NCBI RefSeq assembly: GCF_014649795.1
Contig: NZ_BMTS01000001.1
Coordinates: 310,001-374,000, forward strand
DNA from: Streptomyces melanogenes
GTDB taxonomy: Bacteria > Actinomycetota > Actinomycetes > Streptomycetales > Streptomycetaceae
Direction: 5' to 3'
DNA length: 64,000 nt
Every line of letters starts with the position of its first letter. The stretch's first letter is position 1. Position numbers and translations under genes: made by a program. Below the pieces are notes generated by a model. The model was not told the origin of the DNA and did no database searches. It saw only the letters and a program-made list of their open reading frames with translations. Below, piece after piece: positions 42,532 to 51,324 of this stretch.

Positions 42532-43644
42532 CTACTTCAGGCCCATCGCGTCGCAGGCGTCCTTGACGTTGGGCGTGCAGATCTCGGAGGTCGAGTAGAC
42601 GCCGTCGCGGATGACCGTCTCCTTGATGTTGGCCTTGGTGAGGGCCATGATCGGGATGATCATGGACGGGATGGCCTTCTTCGTGGGGGAGTCGACCGTG
42701 GTCTTGGTGATGATGGTCAGCGGCTGCCCCTTGGCCAGTGCCACGGCCATCTGCGCGGCGACGGGGCCCTCTTGGACGTAGGGCTTGTAGACGCTCATGA
42801 ACTGCTCGCCCATGACGATGCGCTGGACTCCGGCGAGTTCGGCGTCCTGGCCGGTGACCGGGGGGAGCTTGGGCAGGCCGGCGGCCTTGAGGGCGGTGAT
42901 GATGCCGCCCGCCATGCCGTCGTTGGCGGAGTACACGCCGATGATCTTGTCCTTGCCCAGGGCCGAGATCGCGCCCTCCATGTTGGCGTTGGCGTTCTCC
43001 GGCTTCCACTCCTTGGTGTCGTACTCCTTGCCGATGTTCACCTTGCCGTCGAGCTCGGCGTGCGCGCCCTTCTTGAACAGCGCCGCGTTCGGGTCGGTGA
43101 TCGCCCCGTTCATCATCACGATCTGGCCGTCCTTGGCCTTTGCGCCCAGCGCGTCGACCAGGGCCTTGCCCTGCACATGCCCGACCTGCTCGTTGTCGAA
43201 CGACGTGTACGCGTCGATCGGACCCTCCGCCAGACGGTCGAAGGCGACGACCGGGATCCCCTGGTCCTTGGCCTTCTTCACCGCGCCCGCGATCGCCTTC
43301 GAGTCCACCGCGTCCACGATCAGCGCGTCGACCTTGTTGGTGATCATCGTGTCGACCTGCTGGGCCTGGACCGTGGCGTCCTGCTTGGCGTTGGCGTAGA
43401 TCACCTGCCCCTTGCCCGCCGTGAGTTCCTTGACCATCTTCTCGATGAGCGGCTTGTCGAACTTCTCGTAACGCGCGGTCTGGTTCTCCGGGAGCAGCAG
43501 ACCGATCTTGAGGGCGCCGCCCTTCTTCGCCCCCGCGACCTTGCCGGTGTCCCCGGACTCCTTGGCGCTTCCGCAGGCGGCGAGGGAGACGGCCATCGCG
43601 GTGGCGGTCACGGACACGGCGGCACGACGCATACGGGTGTTCAT
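42532..43644 (-). CDS. Xylose-type sugar-binding lipoprotein (orphan)
   Basis: A 370-residue ABC transporter binding protein of the periplasmic-binding family I, closest in pattern to XylF. The lipobox LAACGS sets Cys25 as the lipid-anchored residue. The rest is the two-lobed fold with KIGLLLPENQTARYEKFD, IVDAVDSKAIAGAVKKAKDQ and SANDGMAGGIITALKAAG segments. No ATPase or permease gene is adjacent, so its transporter must be encoded elsewhere or the gene is a remnant. ATG 43644 has an AGGGAGG site about eight bases upstream. Confidence 0.9.
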   Translation of the reverse strand: MNTRMRRAAVSVTATAMAVSLAACGSAKESGDTGKVAGAKKGGALKIGLLLPENQTARYEKFDKPLIEKMVKELTAGKGQVIYANAKQDATVQAQQVDTMITNKVDALIVDAVDSKAIAGAVKKAKDQGIPVVAFDRLAEGPIDAYTSFDNEQVGHVQGKALVDALGAKAKDGQIVMMNGAITDPNAALFKKGAHAELDGKVNIGKEYDTKEWKPENANANMEGAISALGKDKIIGVYSANDGMAGGIITALKAAGLPKLPPVTGQDAELAGVQRIVMGEQFMSVYKPYVQEGPVAAQMAVALAKGQPLTIITKTTVDSPTKKAIPSMIIPIMALTKANIKETVIRDGVYSTSEICTPNVKDACDAMGLK

Positions 43645-43853
43645 CGAGAGACCTCCCTGACATGGCCACGTCCTCGCGGCCGAGGTGGCTGGAAGTCAAC
43701 TGGGAGGTACAGGAGGCGTCAAGGAGTTGAGGGTGACCGAGACCGCAATGAGTCTTTCCATTGATTAGTCGAACAGGCAACAACTCTGAGCTGGGCAAAG
43801 GCGGTTGGACCGGCCGTGCGGACGCGGCGCCTCCGGCGCCTGCGGATCGCCCG

Positions 43854-44567
43854 TCACGCGAGCCGGAACGCGTCCGCCAGCGCGTCGGCCTGAGCCATGA
43901 GCAGGGTCCGGGTCCGGTGGCCGATGCCGCCGTACTGGCCCGACACCGCGAGGCTCACCGTGCCGTGCAGTTGCGACCAGGCGAGCACCGCGCCCGACAG
44001 CGCCGTCCCGGCCGCGGTGTCGCGCGCGGGGCGCCCGGTGTGCTCCCAGACCCACGCGGCCAGTGAGACGTCCTCCCGTACCCACTGGGCGATCTCCTCG
44101 ACCACCGGGCGGAACGCCTCGGTGGGATTCCCGGCGGCGAAGACCGCGAGGAAGGGGCCGAGGGCGGCCCGTGCGCGCTCCAGGGTGTCCGGCGGCGCGG
44201 CATAGCCCGGCACCGGAGTTCCCTGGATCAGCAGATAGCGGTGCGGCTGCGCGGTGGCCCAGTCCAGGAAGGCGTCGGCGAGCGCGTGCAGCGCGGTGCG
44301 GGCGTCGGTCTCGCCGGTGCCCACGGCGTGCGTGACGGCGTGCGCCAGATCGTCGTACGCGTCGCGGATCAGATCGCCGAGCAACTCGTCGCGGCTGGCG
44401 AAGTAGCGGTAGAGCGCGGGTCCGGAGAGCCCCATGTCCTTGGCGATCCGGGTCAGCGCGACCGCCTGGGTGCCTCCCTCGGCGAGCTGTTCCAGCGCCG
44501 CCGCCTTGATGTCGGCGCGGGTCTGCTCCCGGTAGCGGGCCCGGGGACTCTTCACGTCGGCGGTCAT
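43854..44567 (-). CDS. TetR-family transcription regulator
   Basis: A 237-residue regulator. The N-terminal helix-turn-helix (about 14-60; ALTRIAKDMGLSGPALYRYFASRDELL) is typical of TetR, and a ligand-binding helical domain fills the remainder. The ATG at 44567 has a strong AGGAGG site. It is divergent from the MFS exporter that starts at 44804, and an inverted repeat lies between them, so it most likely represses that exporter until a drug-like ligand binds. Confidence 0.92.
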   Translation of the reverse strand: MTADVKSPRARYREQTRADIKAAALEQLAEGGTQAVALTRIAKDMGLSGPALYRYFASRDELLGDLIRDAYDDLAHAVTHAVGTGETDARTALHALADAFLDWATAQPHRYLLIQGTPVPGYAAPPDTLERARAALGPFLAVFAAGNPTEAFRPVVEEIAQWVREDVSLAAWVWEHTGRPARDTAAGTALSGAVLAWSQLHGTVSLAVSGQYGGIGHRTRTLLMAQADALADAFRLA

Positions 44568-44751
44568 GGGTCCTCCTGCGTGCACCGGTGTTCCCGTGCG
44601 GCGCGGCGGCCGGACGCGGTGCCCTTGCGGCGGTCCCCTCCTCCCATGATCACTCCGGTGAGTGCGGTTCGCAATGGCTACGAGCCGTAACAAGGCCGAC
44701 CGAGGCGGCGCGGGAGGGCGCGGCCGGTGTGCCCGCTGCGTCATCATTCGG

Positions 44752-44768
44752 ATGCGTACCGTCCGCAT
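44752..44768. promoter_or_regulatory. Candidate TetR operator
   Basis: ATGCGTAC-C-GTCCGCAT is a 17-bp inverted repeat with one mismatched pair, 35 bp upstream of the MFS gene start and between the divergent TetR and MFS genes. Confidence 0.55.
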
Positions 44769-44803
44769 GAGCGAGCGCGAGAGCGTGAGAAAGAAGGCCG
44801 CCG

Positions 44804-46273
44804 GTGGCTCCGCATTCCGCAAGCGGCCCTGACGGCGGGCCGGGCCGCGCCGGTACGGCCGCCGCCGTGCCTCCGTCCGACCGCGACCGCTGGCGGGCGC
44901 TCGCGGTGTGTCTGGTGGCGGGGTTCATGACGCTGCTCGACGTGTCGATCGTCAACGTGGCGCTGCCGTCGATCCGGGTGGCGCTGGACGCCCCGGAGGC
45001 CGATCTGCAGTGGGTGCTCTCCGGATACGCGCTCGCCTTCGGGCTGTTCCTGGTCCCGGCCGGGCGGATCGGCGACGCCCGGGGCCGACGCGCGGTGTTC
45101 ATGACCGGGCTCGCCCTGTTCGTCGTCGCCTCGGCGGCCTGCGGGGCGGCGCAGTCCAGCCTGTGGCTGGTGGCGGCCCGCGCCGTCCAGGGCCTGGCCG
45201 GAGGGCTGATCTCGCCGCAGATCTCGGCCCTGATCCAGCAGATGTTCTCCGGCGCCGAACGCGGCCGCGCCTTCGGGATGCTCGGCAGCGTCATCGGCAT
45301 CTCCACGGCCGTCGGCCCGCTCCTCGGCGGACTGCTCATCCACGCGGCGGGCCCGCACGAGGGCTGGCGCTGGGTGTTCTACGTCAACGTGCCGATCGGC
45401 ATCGCCTGTCTGGTGCTGGCCCGGCGGCTGCTCCCCGACACCCCGTCCGCCCGCCGCATCCCGCTGCGCGCCCTGGACCCGGTCGGGGTGCTGCTGCTCG
45501 GCGCCGGGGTCCTGGCGCTGCTCCTGCCGTTCGTCCAGGCGCAGCAGTGGCACGGCCCGGAGAAGTGGCTGCTCCTGGTCGTCTCGGCCGCGCTGCTCAC
45601 GGCGTTCGTGGGGTGGGAGCGGCGCCAGAGCGGACGGGGTGCGTCGCCGGTCGTCGACCTGGCCCTGTTCCGCGAGCGCAGCTACTGGCTGGGCTGCGCC
45701 CTGATCCTGCTCTACTTCGGCGGGTTCACCTCGATCTTCTTCATCACCGCGCTCTATCTCCAGGCCGGGCTGCACCTGAGCGCGCTGCTCGCGGGTCTCG
45801 CCATCACCCCGTTCGCGGTGGGCTCCGGCGTCGCCGCCACCATCGGCGGCCGCCTGGTCGCCCGGTTCGGGCGACGGCTGGTCGCGGTGGGCCTGGTCAT
45901 GGTCGCCACCGGCCTCGGCGCCACGGCGCTCGCCGTCCATCTCGCCCCCGGCAAGCCGGCGGCGTGGGCGATGACGGCCCCACTGCTGCTCGCCGGACTC
46001 GGCAGTGGTCTGGTCATCGCCCCCAACCAGACGCTGACGCTCTCTCAGGTCCCGGTCCGCTCGGCGGGCAGCGCGGGCGGCACCCTCCAGACCGGTCAGC
46101 GCGTCGGCTCCGCCGTCGGCATCGCGGCCGTCGGGGCGGTCTTCTTCGCCCAACTGGGGCGCGACGGCTGGGCCACGGCGTACGACCACGGACTGCTGGT
46201 GTCGATCGCGTTCGTGCTCGGCGCGCTGCTGCTCGCGCTCGGCGACCTGAAGGCCGGTATCCGGGAGAGCTGA
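44804..46273 (+). CDS. 14-helix MFS drug exporter (EmrB/QacA type)
   Basis: A 489-residue proton antiporter. The first helix carries VAGFMTLLDVSIVNVALPSI, the motif D1 signature of DHA2 proteins, and GRIGDARGRRAVF is motif A. Fourteen helices are predicted. It probably exports a toxic compound, controlled by the divergent TetR. The GTG at 44804 has AAGAAGG upstream. Its substrate cannot be assigned. It ends 12 bp before the convergent hypothetical gene. Confidence 0.92.
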   Translation: MAPHSASGPDGGPGRAGTAAAVPPSDRDRWRALAVCLVAGFMTLLDVSIVNVALPSIRVALDAPEADLQWVLSGYALAFGLFLVPAGRIGDARGRRAVFMTGLALFVVASAACGAAQSSLWLVAARAVQGLAGGLISPQISALIQQMFSGAERGRAFGMLGSVIGISTAVGPLLGGLLIHAAGPHEGWRWVFYVNVPIGIACLVLARRLLPDTPSARRIPLRALDPVGVLLLGAGVLALLLPFVQAQQWHGPEKWLLLVVSAALLTAFVGWERRQSGRGASPVVDLALFRERSYWLGCALILLYFGGFTSIFFITALYLQAGLHLSALLAGLAITPFAVGSGVAATIGGRLVARFGRRLVAVGLVMVATGLGATALAVHLAPGKPAAWAMTAPLLLAGLGSGLVIAPNQTLTLSQVPVRSAGSAGGTLQTGQRVGSAVGIAAVGAVFFAQLGRDGWATAYDHGLLVSIAFVLGALLLALGDLKAGIRES

Positions 46274-46285
46274 CCGGCCCTCCGC

Positions 46286-47287
46286 TCAGGCCGTCCCCTT
46301 CGCCGCCCGTACGGCTCGGCGCCAGGCAGAGTCGACCGAGAGCAGGGCCGCCGGGACGCGATCGGCCGGTACGTCGGGCAGGAACCCGGTGCCGAGGAGG
46401 GCGCCGGACCCGTCCACCGCGACGGGCCGCGCGAGGCCGCGCGGCGCCGCACCCCGTCGGCCGGTCCAGTGCTCGCGAGCCTCGTCCCGTACGTCGACGA
46501 GCGCTTGGAGGCGGTCGACCGGGGGCGGGGCGAAGAGGTGGCCCGCCGCACGTATCTGCTCCTGCCACCGGTCCTGCCAGAACTCGACCGTCCAGCCCGG
46601 CCAGCGCGACGCCATCTCGTACGCCCCGGCCTGCGCGCCGAGCAGCCACCAGCCCACCCGGCGGCGCGCCGGGTCGACATGCAGCCCGGAGAGCACGGCC
46701 AGCTCACAACGGCCGTGCTCCGGCGCCGAGTCGAGGCGTTCGAGGAGGGCGGGTCCCTCGGCGACGGGGTGGTCCCCGGTGGCGGCCAGGAGGTGGCAGC
46801 GGTCGGCGCCGACGGTGACGACCGTGGCGAGCGGATCGTCCTCGGCCAGCTCCTCGTCCCCGGGCGCGAGCATCGACCCCGCATGCACCTCGCCCCGCGG
46901 ATCGCGCACCGCGCCCGGGTCCAGGCCCAGGTAGGCGCGCGGTTCCGCCGGGCCGTCGTAGGTCCAGCGCACCTGCCAGCCCGGCCAGGCGTGGCGCAGC
47001 AGGTCGAGGGCCGCGGCCCGGTGGCGCATACAGGTGGTCGGCCCGTCCTGGACGAAGGCGAGCAGCACCCGGCGGTGCGGGTCGACCAGGACCGCGCCCT
47101 CGCAGTGGACGTCGTCGCGCCAGCCGTGCCGCGCCGGGTCGTGGGCGCGCAGGAACGGCAGCACGACGTCGGGGCCGGCCAGCAGGTCGAGATCGAGCCC
47201 GACCGCCCCGGAACGGGACTCGTAGAGCTCGTACCGCTCGTGGTCGCCGTCCTCGGGAACGACGGCGAAGGTTGCCCAGTCGGCCAT
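46286..47287 (-). CDS. Hypothetical protein, possibly cytoplasmic
   Basis: A 333-residue protein that I do not recognise. It is acidic and has no signal peptide or membrane helix. It begins MADWATFAVVPEDGDHERYE and contains several aromatic-rich strands (WPGWQVRWTYDG, WPGWTVEFWQDRW, separated by about 140 residues), suggesting two similar halves. The ATG at 47287 has no clear ribosome site. It is convergent with the MFS exporter and divergent from the tyrosine phosphatase gene. Third-position GC supports coding. Function unknown. Confidence 0.7.
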   Translation of the reverse strand: MADWATFAVVPEDGDHERYELYESRSGAVGLDLDLLAGPDVVLPFLRAHDPARHGWRDDVHCEGAVLVDPHRRVLLAFVQDGPTTCMRHRAAALDLLRHAWPGWQVRWTYDGPAEPRAYLGLDPGAVRDPRGEVHAGSMLAPGDEELAEDDPLATVVTVGADRCHLLAATGDHPVAEGPALLERLDSAPEHGRCELAVLSGLHVDPARRRVGWWLLGAQAGAYEMASRWPGWTVEFWQDRWQEQIRAAGHLFAPPPVDRLQALVDVRDEAREHWTGRRGAAPRGLARPVAVDGSGALLGTGFLPDVPADRVPAALLSVDSAWRRAVRAAKGTA

Positions 47288-47397
47288 GGCGAGAGGATCT
47301 CAACCCGGTGCGGCCCCCCACCAGTCCATTCCCGGTGGTGCGCGCAGTGATCCACACCACGGCCCGCGCGGCCGCGACGGCCGTAGGGTGCGATCTT

Positions 47398-48153
47398 GTG
47401 AACAGACACATCGCGTTCGAGCGGCTGCACAACTTCCGTGACCTGGGCGGCTATCCCACCGAGGACGGCCTGGCGGTGCGGTGGGGGCGGCTGTACCGCT
47501 CCGACTCGCTGGGCAAGCTCGCGGGCGAGGACTGGGACCGGTTCCTGGGCCTGGGCGTCCGTACCGTCATCGACCTGCGCTACCCGTGGGAGATCGAGGG
47601 CAAGGGCCGCGTCCCCGAGCACGCCTCGCTGGCGTACCGCAACCTCAGCATCGAGCACCGCCCGTACGACCAGGCGAGCCTCGGCGTGGACGTGGAGACC
47701 GGCCGGTACCTCGCCGACCGCTTCCTGGAAGTCGCCCACGACGGGGTCGAGGAGCTGCGCGAGGCGCTGCGGACGATCGCCGCGCCCGACAGCGGGCCGC
47801 TCGTCTTCCACTGCGCCTCCGGCAAGGACCGCACCGGTCTGCTGGCGGCGCTCGTGCTGGACCTGATCGGTGTCCCCGAGGACGTCATCGTCGAGGACTT
47901 CGCCCTCACCGAGCTCGCCACGGACCGCCTGATCGCCGACTGGCGGGCCGCCAACCCCGGCCGCGAGATCACCTGGCCGGGCTACGGCCGTGCCCCCGCC
48001 GCCATCATGCGGTTCTTCCTCGCCGACCTGCGTGCGCGGCACGGGTCGGTGCGCGGGTACGCGAGCGAACTGCTCGGCGTGGACGAGGAGTTGGTGGCAG
48101 CCCTGCGCGCCGGACTGCTGGAACCGGCGGTCGAGCCCGCCCCCGCCCCGTAA
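47398..48153 (+). CDS. Tyrosine-specific protein phosphatase
   Basis: A 251-residue protein-tyrosine phosphatase-like enzyme, similar in pattern to mycobacterial MptpB. The signature HCASGKDRTG (His138, nucleophile Cys139, Arg145) and the N-terminal NFRDLGGY segment are present; the enzyme may act on phosphotyrosine or phosphoinositides. No signal peptide is present. GTG 47398 gives a family-like N-terminus (VNRHIAFERLHNFRDLGG), and an AGGG lies upstream. It stands alone between divergent neighbours. Confidence 0.9.
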   Translation: MNRHIAFERLHNFRDLGGYPTEDGLAVRWGRLYRSDSLGKLAGEDWDRFLGLGVRTVIDLRYPWEIEGKGRVPEHASLAYRNLSIEHRPYDQASLGVDVETGRYLADRFLEVAHDGVEELREALRTIAAPDSGPLVFHCASGKDRTGLLAALVLDLIGVPEDVIVEDFALTELATDRLIADWRAANPGREITWPGYGRAPAAIMRFFLADLRARHGSVRGYASELLGVDEELVAALRAGLLEPAVEPAPAP

Positions 48154-48248
48154 CCGGGGCGCGGGGACGAGGCCACTGGGGGCACTTCTGCCCGCAACGC
48201 ACCACGCCTATGGTGGGTCGTCACTTGTGTCCGGCCAGAGGGGAACTG

Positions 48249-49250
48249 ATGGTGCGTAGGACCAGGATCATCCGGCACACCGCCGCGTTCGCGGCCGCCC
48301 TGCTGTTCGGCGCGGGGTTCGCCCCGGCCGCCGCCGCTGCCGAGGGCGGCCCGGCCGGGCCGAACCCGGCCGCCGCCGCGCTCGACGCCTACTGGAGCCC
48401 CGCCCGGATGGCGGCCGCGCTCCCCGCCGACGGGGGCAAGGGCGCGGGGGCCGGGCCGTTTGCGCGGGCCGTATCGCCCGCGCAGTCCGCGGACCCCACG
48501 GTGGACGGGCCCCGGCCCGGTGAGTACATCCCGCCCAGCCGGAGCTTCGACGGCATCCCGCAGGCGGGCACGTTCTTCTGGACCGACGCCAACGGCACCG
48601 GGCGCACCTGCAGCGGTTCGGTGGTGCGCAGCCCCGGCCACGACCTGGTGCTGAGCGCCGGGCACTGCCTGAAGGGCTACGCGGGCCCCTCGCCCCGGCG
48701 CCATCTCGCCTTCGTGCCGCAGTACCACGACGGGCTCAAGCCGTTCGGCGTCTTCCCCGTGGCGGCCGACGGGGTCTACGTGTCACAGGAGTACTACGAC
48801 CTGGGCGAGCACGCCGGAGCCGCGTACGACTTCGGCTTCGCGCTCACCCAGCCCAACCAGGACGGCACCCGGCTCCAGGACGCGGTGGGCGGCGTGCGGC
48901 TGCTCACCGGCACGGGCTACTACCACCTCCCGGTGCGGATGATCGGCTATCCGGGCAGCGCGCAGAAGCCGCTGGAGTGCTGGAGCTGGGCCACCAGGTG
49001 GGACAGCGACGACCCGGCCGACCCGGGCACCTTCCCGCGCATCGCCTGCGACGCCTTCGTGGGCGGGACCAGCGGCGGCCCGATGCTGGTGCCCTCGCCG
49101 GACGGCTGGGCGGTGATCGGGGTCATCGGCGGCTACCACACCGGCGGCAACACCCCCCAGGTCTCCTACAGCGCCTACTTCGGCGCCGCCACCCGGGCCC
49201 TCTACCGCGCCGCGGTCACCGGCGCCCCGCCGGCGGGTCCGGCGTCCTGA
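48249..49250 (+). CDS. Secreted trypsin-like serine protease
   Basis: A 333-residue exported protease of the S1 superfamily. A signal peptide (1-31) and a pro-segment (about 32-100) precede the catalytic domain. The triad residues His139 (in LSAGHC), Asp194 (in AYDFGF) and Ser275 (in GGTSGGP) are visible, with a disulfide likely between the Cys residues of RTCSGS and AGHC. The substrate is not predicted. ATG 48249 is preceded by GAGGGGA. It ends four bases before the convergent small gene. Confidence 0.88.
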   Translation: MVRRTRIIRHTAAFAAALLFGAGFAPAAAAAEGGPAGPNPAAAALDAYWSPARMAAALPADGGKGAGAGPFARAVSPAQSADPTVDGPRPGEYIPPSRSFDGIPQAGTFFWTDANGTGRTCSGSVVRSPGHDLVLSAGHCLKGYAGPSPRRHLAFVPQYHDGLKPFGVFPVAADGVYVSQEYYDLGEHAGAAYDFGFALTQPNQDGTRLQDAVGGVRLLTGTGYYHLPVRMIGYPGSAQKPLECWSWATRWDSDDPADPGTFPRIACDAFVGGTSGGPMLVPSPDGWAVIGVIGGYHTGGNTPQVSYSAYFGAATRALYRAAVTGAPPAGPAS

Positions 49251-49254
49251 CGCG

Positions 49255-49548
49255 TCAGCGCCCCAGGGCCGACAGGCCCTTGCGCAGATCGTCCCGGTCC
49301 ATGACCGGTGTGTAGGAAACCTTGGCGCCGAGCTCCAGGAAGAACGGCTCCGAGAACTTCGGCATGTTGGACGAATCGGTCATGTCGAAGAAGATGAACG
49401 CCGTACGACAGCCGTTCTGGGCGGTGAAGTAGGCGGCTTCGGGGTGGAGCGCCTCCATGGCGGCTTCCACGGTCTTCTGGAGCGTGCCGTTCTTGATGGC
49501 GTCGTTGGCCTTCTCCGTGTCCATTTCGACCTTCAACAGTGTGCGCAC
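49255..49548 (-). CDS. Small conserved hypothetical protein (DUF-type)
   Basis: A 97-residue soluble protein with an alternating helix/strand pattern (LKVEMDTEKANDAIKNG; QKTVEAAMEALHPEAAYFT; RTAFIFFDMTD; VSYTPVMDRDDLRKG), suggesting a ferredoxin-like alpha/beta sandwich. I do not recognise a function. GTG 49548 is chosen because AAGGGG lies at a normal distance; a GTG three codons upstream would place it almost on the ribosome site. It faces away from the sigma-CAP gene. Confidence 0.7.
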   Translation of the reverse strand: MRTLLKVEMDTEKANDAIKNGTLQKTVEAAMEALHPEAAYFTAQNGCRTAFIFFDMTDSSNMPKFSEPFFLELGAKVSYTPVMDRDDLRKGLSALGR

Positions 49549-49679
49549 GAAACTCACCCCTTTTTGACCGGGTGGGTGCTCTCTCTTCGGCGCACCGGTC
49601 ACTCCCGGCCGCATACACCTCAAGCGTCTCCCCTAACCGCCAGTATCACAATGCGGGGCATCTCGCACGGCGGCCACGA

Positions 49680-49702
49680 GGTGTATTCGGACGGGTGTAT
49701 TC
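49680..49702. repeat. Pair of direct repeats upstream of the sigma-CAP gene
   Basis: GGTGTATTC occurs at 49680-49688 and 49694-49702, 14 bp apart, 115-137 bp upstream of the sigma-CAP start. It could be an operator or -35 repeat. Confidence 0.4.
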
Positions 49703-49816
49703 CGGGGCGCGCGGGCCGTCGTACAAAATGAGGGCCGAGTTCCTGTTATCCCCGTGTCCGCCAGGGGTCTTAGAACGACGGGAGCGTACGAACGACGCCA
49801 GCGGGTGAGGGAGCAG

Positions 49817-51295
49817 ATGCACAGGGACAGCACGTCCATGCCGGAGCTGGTGGGCGCCGCGCGGACCGGCGACGCACGGGCCCAGGAGCGGCTGGTCTCC
49901 GACTACCTCCCGCTCGTCTACAACGTCGTCGGCCGGGCCATGGACGGGCACGCCGACGTCGACGACGTGGTGCAGGAGACCATGTTCCACGCCCTGGAGG
50001 GGTTGGACGGGCTGCGCGAGCCGTCCCGGTTCCGGTCCTGGCTGATCGCCATCGCGATGAACCAGATACGCCACCGCTGGCGGGCCCAGCAGTACACGAC
50101 CGCGACCCCTCCCGAGCAGCTGGCCGAGGCGGCCGACCCGGAACCGGACTTCGTGGACCTCACCATCCTGCGCCTCGGCCTGTCCGGGCAGCGCCGCGAG
50201 GTGGCCGAGGCGACCCGCTGGCTCGACGAGAGCGACCGCGAACTGCTCGCCCTGTGGTGGCAGGAGGCGGCGGGCGAGCTCACCCGCGCCGAACTCGCCG
50301 AGGCGATGGCCCTCACCCCGCAGCACGCCGCCGTACGCGTCCAGCGCATGAAGGCCCAGCTGGAGGTCGGCCGGATCGTGGTGCGGGCGCTCGCCGCCCG
50401 GCCGCTCTGCGACGAGCTGGCCCGGACCGCCGCCGGGTGGGACGGCCGCCCCGCCCCGGTGTGGCGCAAGCGGATCGCGCGCCACACCCGCGACTGCCGT
50501 ACCTGCTCGGGCCGGGGCGCGGGCCTGGTGCCCGCCGAGGGCCTGCTCGCCGGTCTCGCCCTGCTCGTGCCGCTGTACGGGGCCGCCCATTTCCTCCCCG
50601 GCGCCCGCCTCGCGCCGGTCGCGTCCACGGCGCCGGTGCCGAGCGCCGGACCAGGCCCGGCCACCTTGGCGAAGCCGCGTGCGTACGTGATCGGGGGCGC
50701 CCTCGCCGTCACCGTCGTCCTCGGGATCCTGGCCGTCCTGCTGTGGCCCGATCCGCACCCCGAGGCCAAGCCCGCCGCGCCCGTGGCGCCGCAGGCCACC
50801 GTGACGTCCGCCTCGCCGTCCCCCTCCGCCACTCCCGTACCGCAGCCGACGAAGGCGAGCCCCTCGCCCAAGGCGCCTCCCAAGACCGCCCGGCCGACGC
50901 CGACCGCCGCCACCCCCGAGCAGCGGTTGCTGCGGCTGGTCAACAGCCGCCGTGGCGCGGCCGGTTGCGCGCCCCTGCGCATGGACCCCCGGCTCACCAC
51001 GGCGGCGGTCGGGCACGCCCGGGACATGGTCGCCCGCCACTACTACGACCACGCGAGCCCCGAGGGGCAGCACGCCGACGCCCGGATGCGGGCCGCCGGG
51101 TACCCCGTCGGGGCCTGGGCGGAGAATCTGGACCGGGGCACGGCCGACCCGGCCGCGATCGTCGACGACTGGACGGACGGCGCGATCCACCAGCAGAACA
51201 TGCTCGACTGCGGCTACCGCGACACGGGCGTGGCCGCCGTGCCCGGCCCCGACGGCACGGTGTGGGTGCAGGACTTCGCGGGTTCGCAGTCCTGA
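49817..51295 (+). CDS. Membrane-anchored sigma factor with zinc motif, TM helix and extracellular CAP domain
   Basis: A 492-residue multidomain protein. Sigma-70 region 2 (about 9-90; AQERLVSDYLPLVYNVVG, DVDDVVQETMFHALEGLDGL) and region 4 (about 128-190; TRAELAEAMALTPQHAAVRVQRMK) come first. Next is a zinc-binding-type motif, His223-xxx-Cys227-xx-Cys230 (RHTRDCRTC), the signature of ZAS anti-sigma factors. A transmembrane helix (288-310, YVIGGALAVTVVLGILAVLL) and a Pro/Ser linker (about 325-365) lead to an extracellular CAP/SCP domain (366-491; GHARDM, WAENL, IHQQNMLDCGY). It thus has sigma, anti-sigma-like and sensor parts in one chain. ATG 49817 has GAGGGAG just upstream; a GTG at 49754 is possible. 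Confidence 0.85.
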   Translation: MHRDSTSMPELVGAARTGDARAQERLVSDYLPLVYNVVGRAMDGHADVDDVVQETMFHALEGLDGLREPSRFRSWLIAIAMNQIRHRWRAQQYTTATPPEQLAEAADPEPDFVDLTILRLGLSGQRREVAEATRWLDESDRELLALWWQEAAGELTRAELAEAMALTPQHAAVRVQRMKAQLEVGRIVVRALAARPLCDELARTAAGWDGRPAPVWRKRIARHTRDCRTCSGRGAGLVPAEGLLAGLALLVPLYGAAHFLPGARLAPVASTAPVPSAGPGPATLAKPRAYVIGGALAVTVVLGILAVLLWPDPHPEAKPAAPVAPQATVTSASPSPSATPVPQPTKASPSPKAPPKTARPTPTAATPEQRLLRLVNSRRGAAGCAPLRMDPRLTTAAVGHARDMVARHYYDHASPEGQHADARMRAAGYPVGAWAENLDRGTADPAAIVDDWTDGAIHQQNMLDCGYRDTGVAAVPGPDGTVWVQDFAGSQS

Positions 51296-51324
51296 GTCCC
51301 ACCCACACCTGTGCCGGGCGAGGC

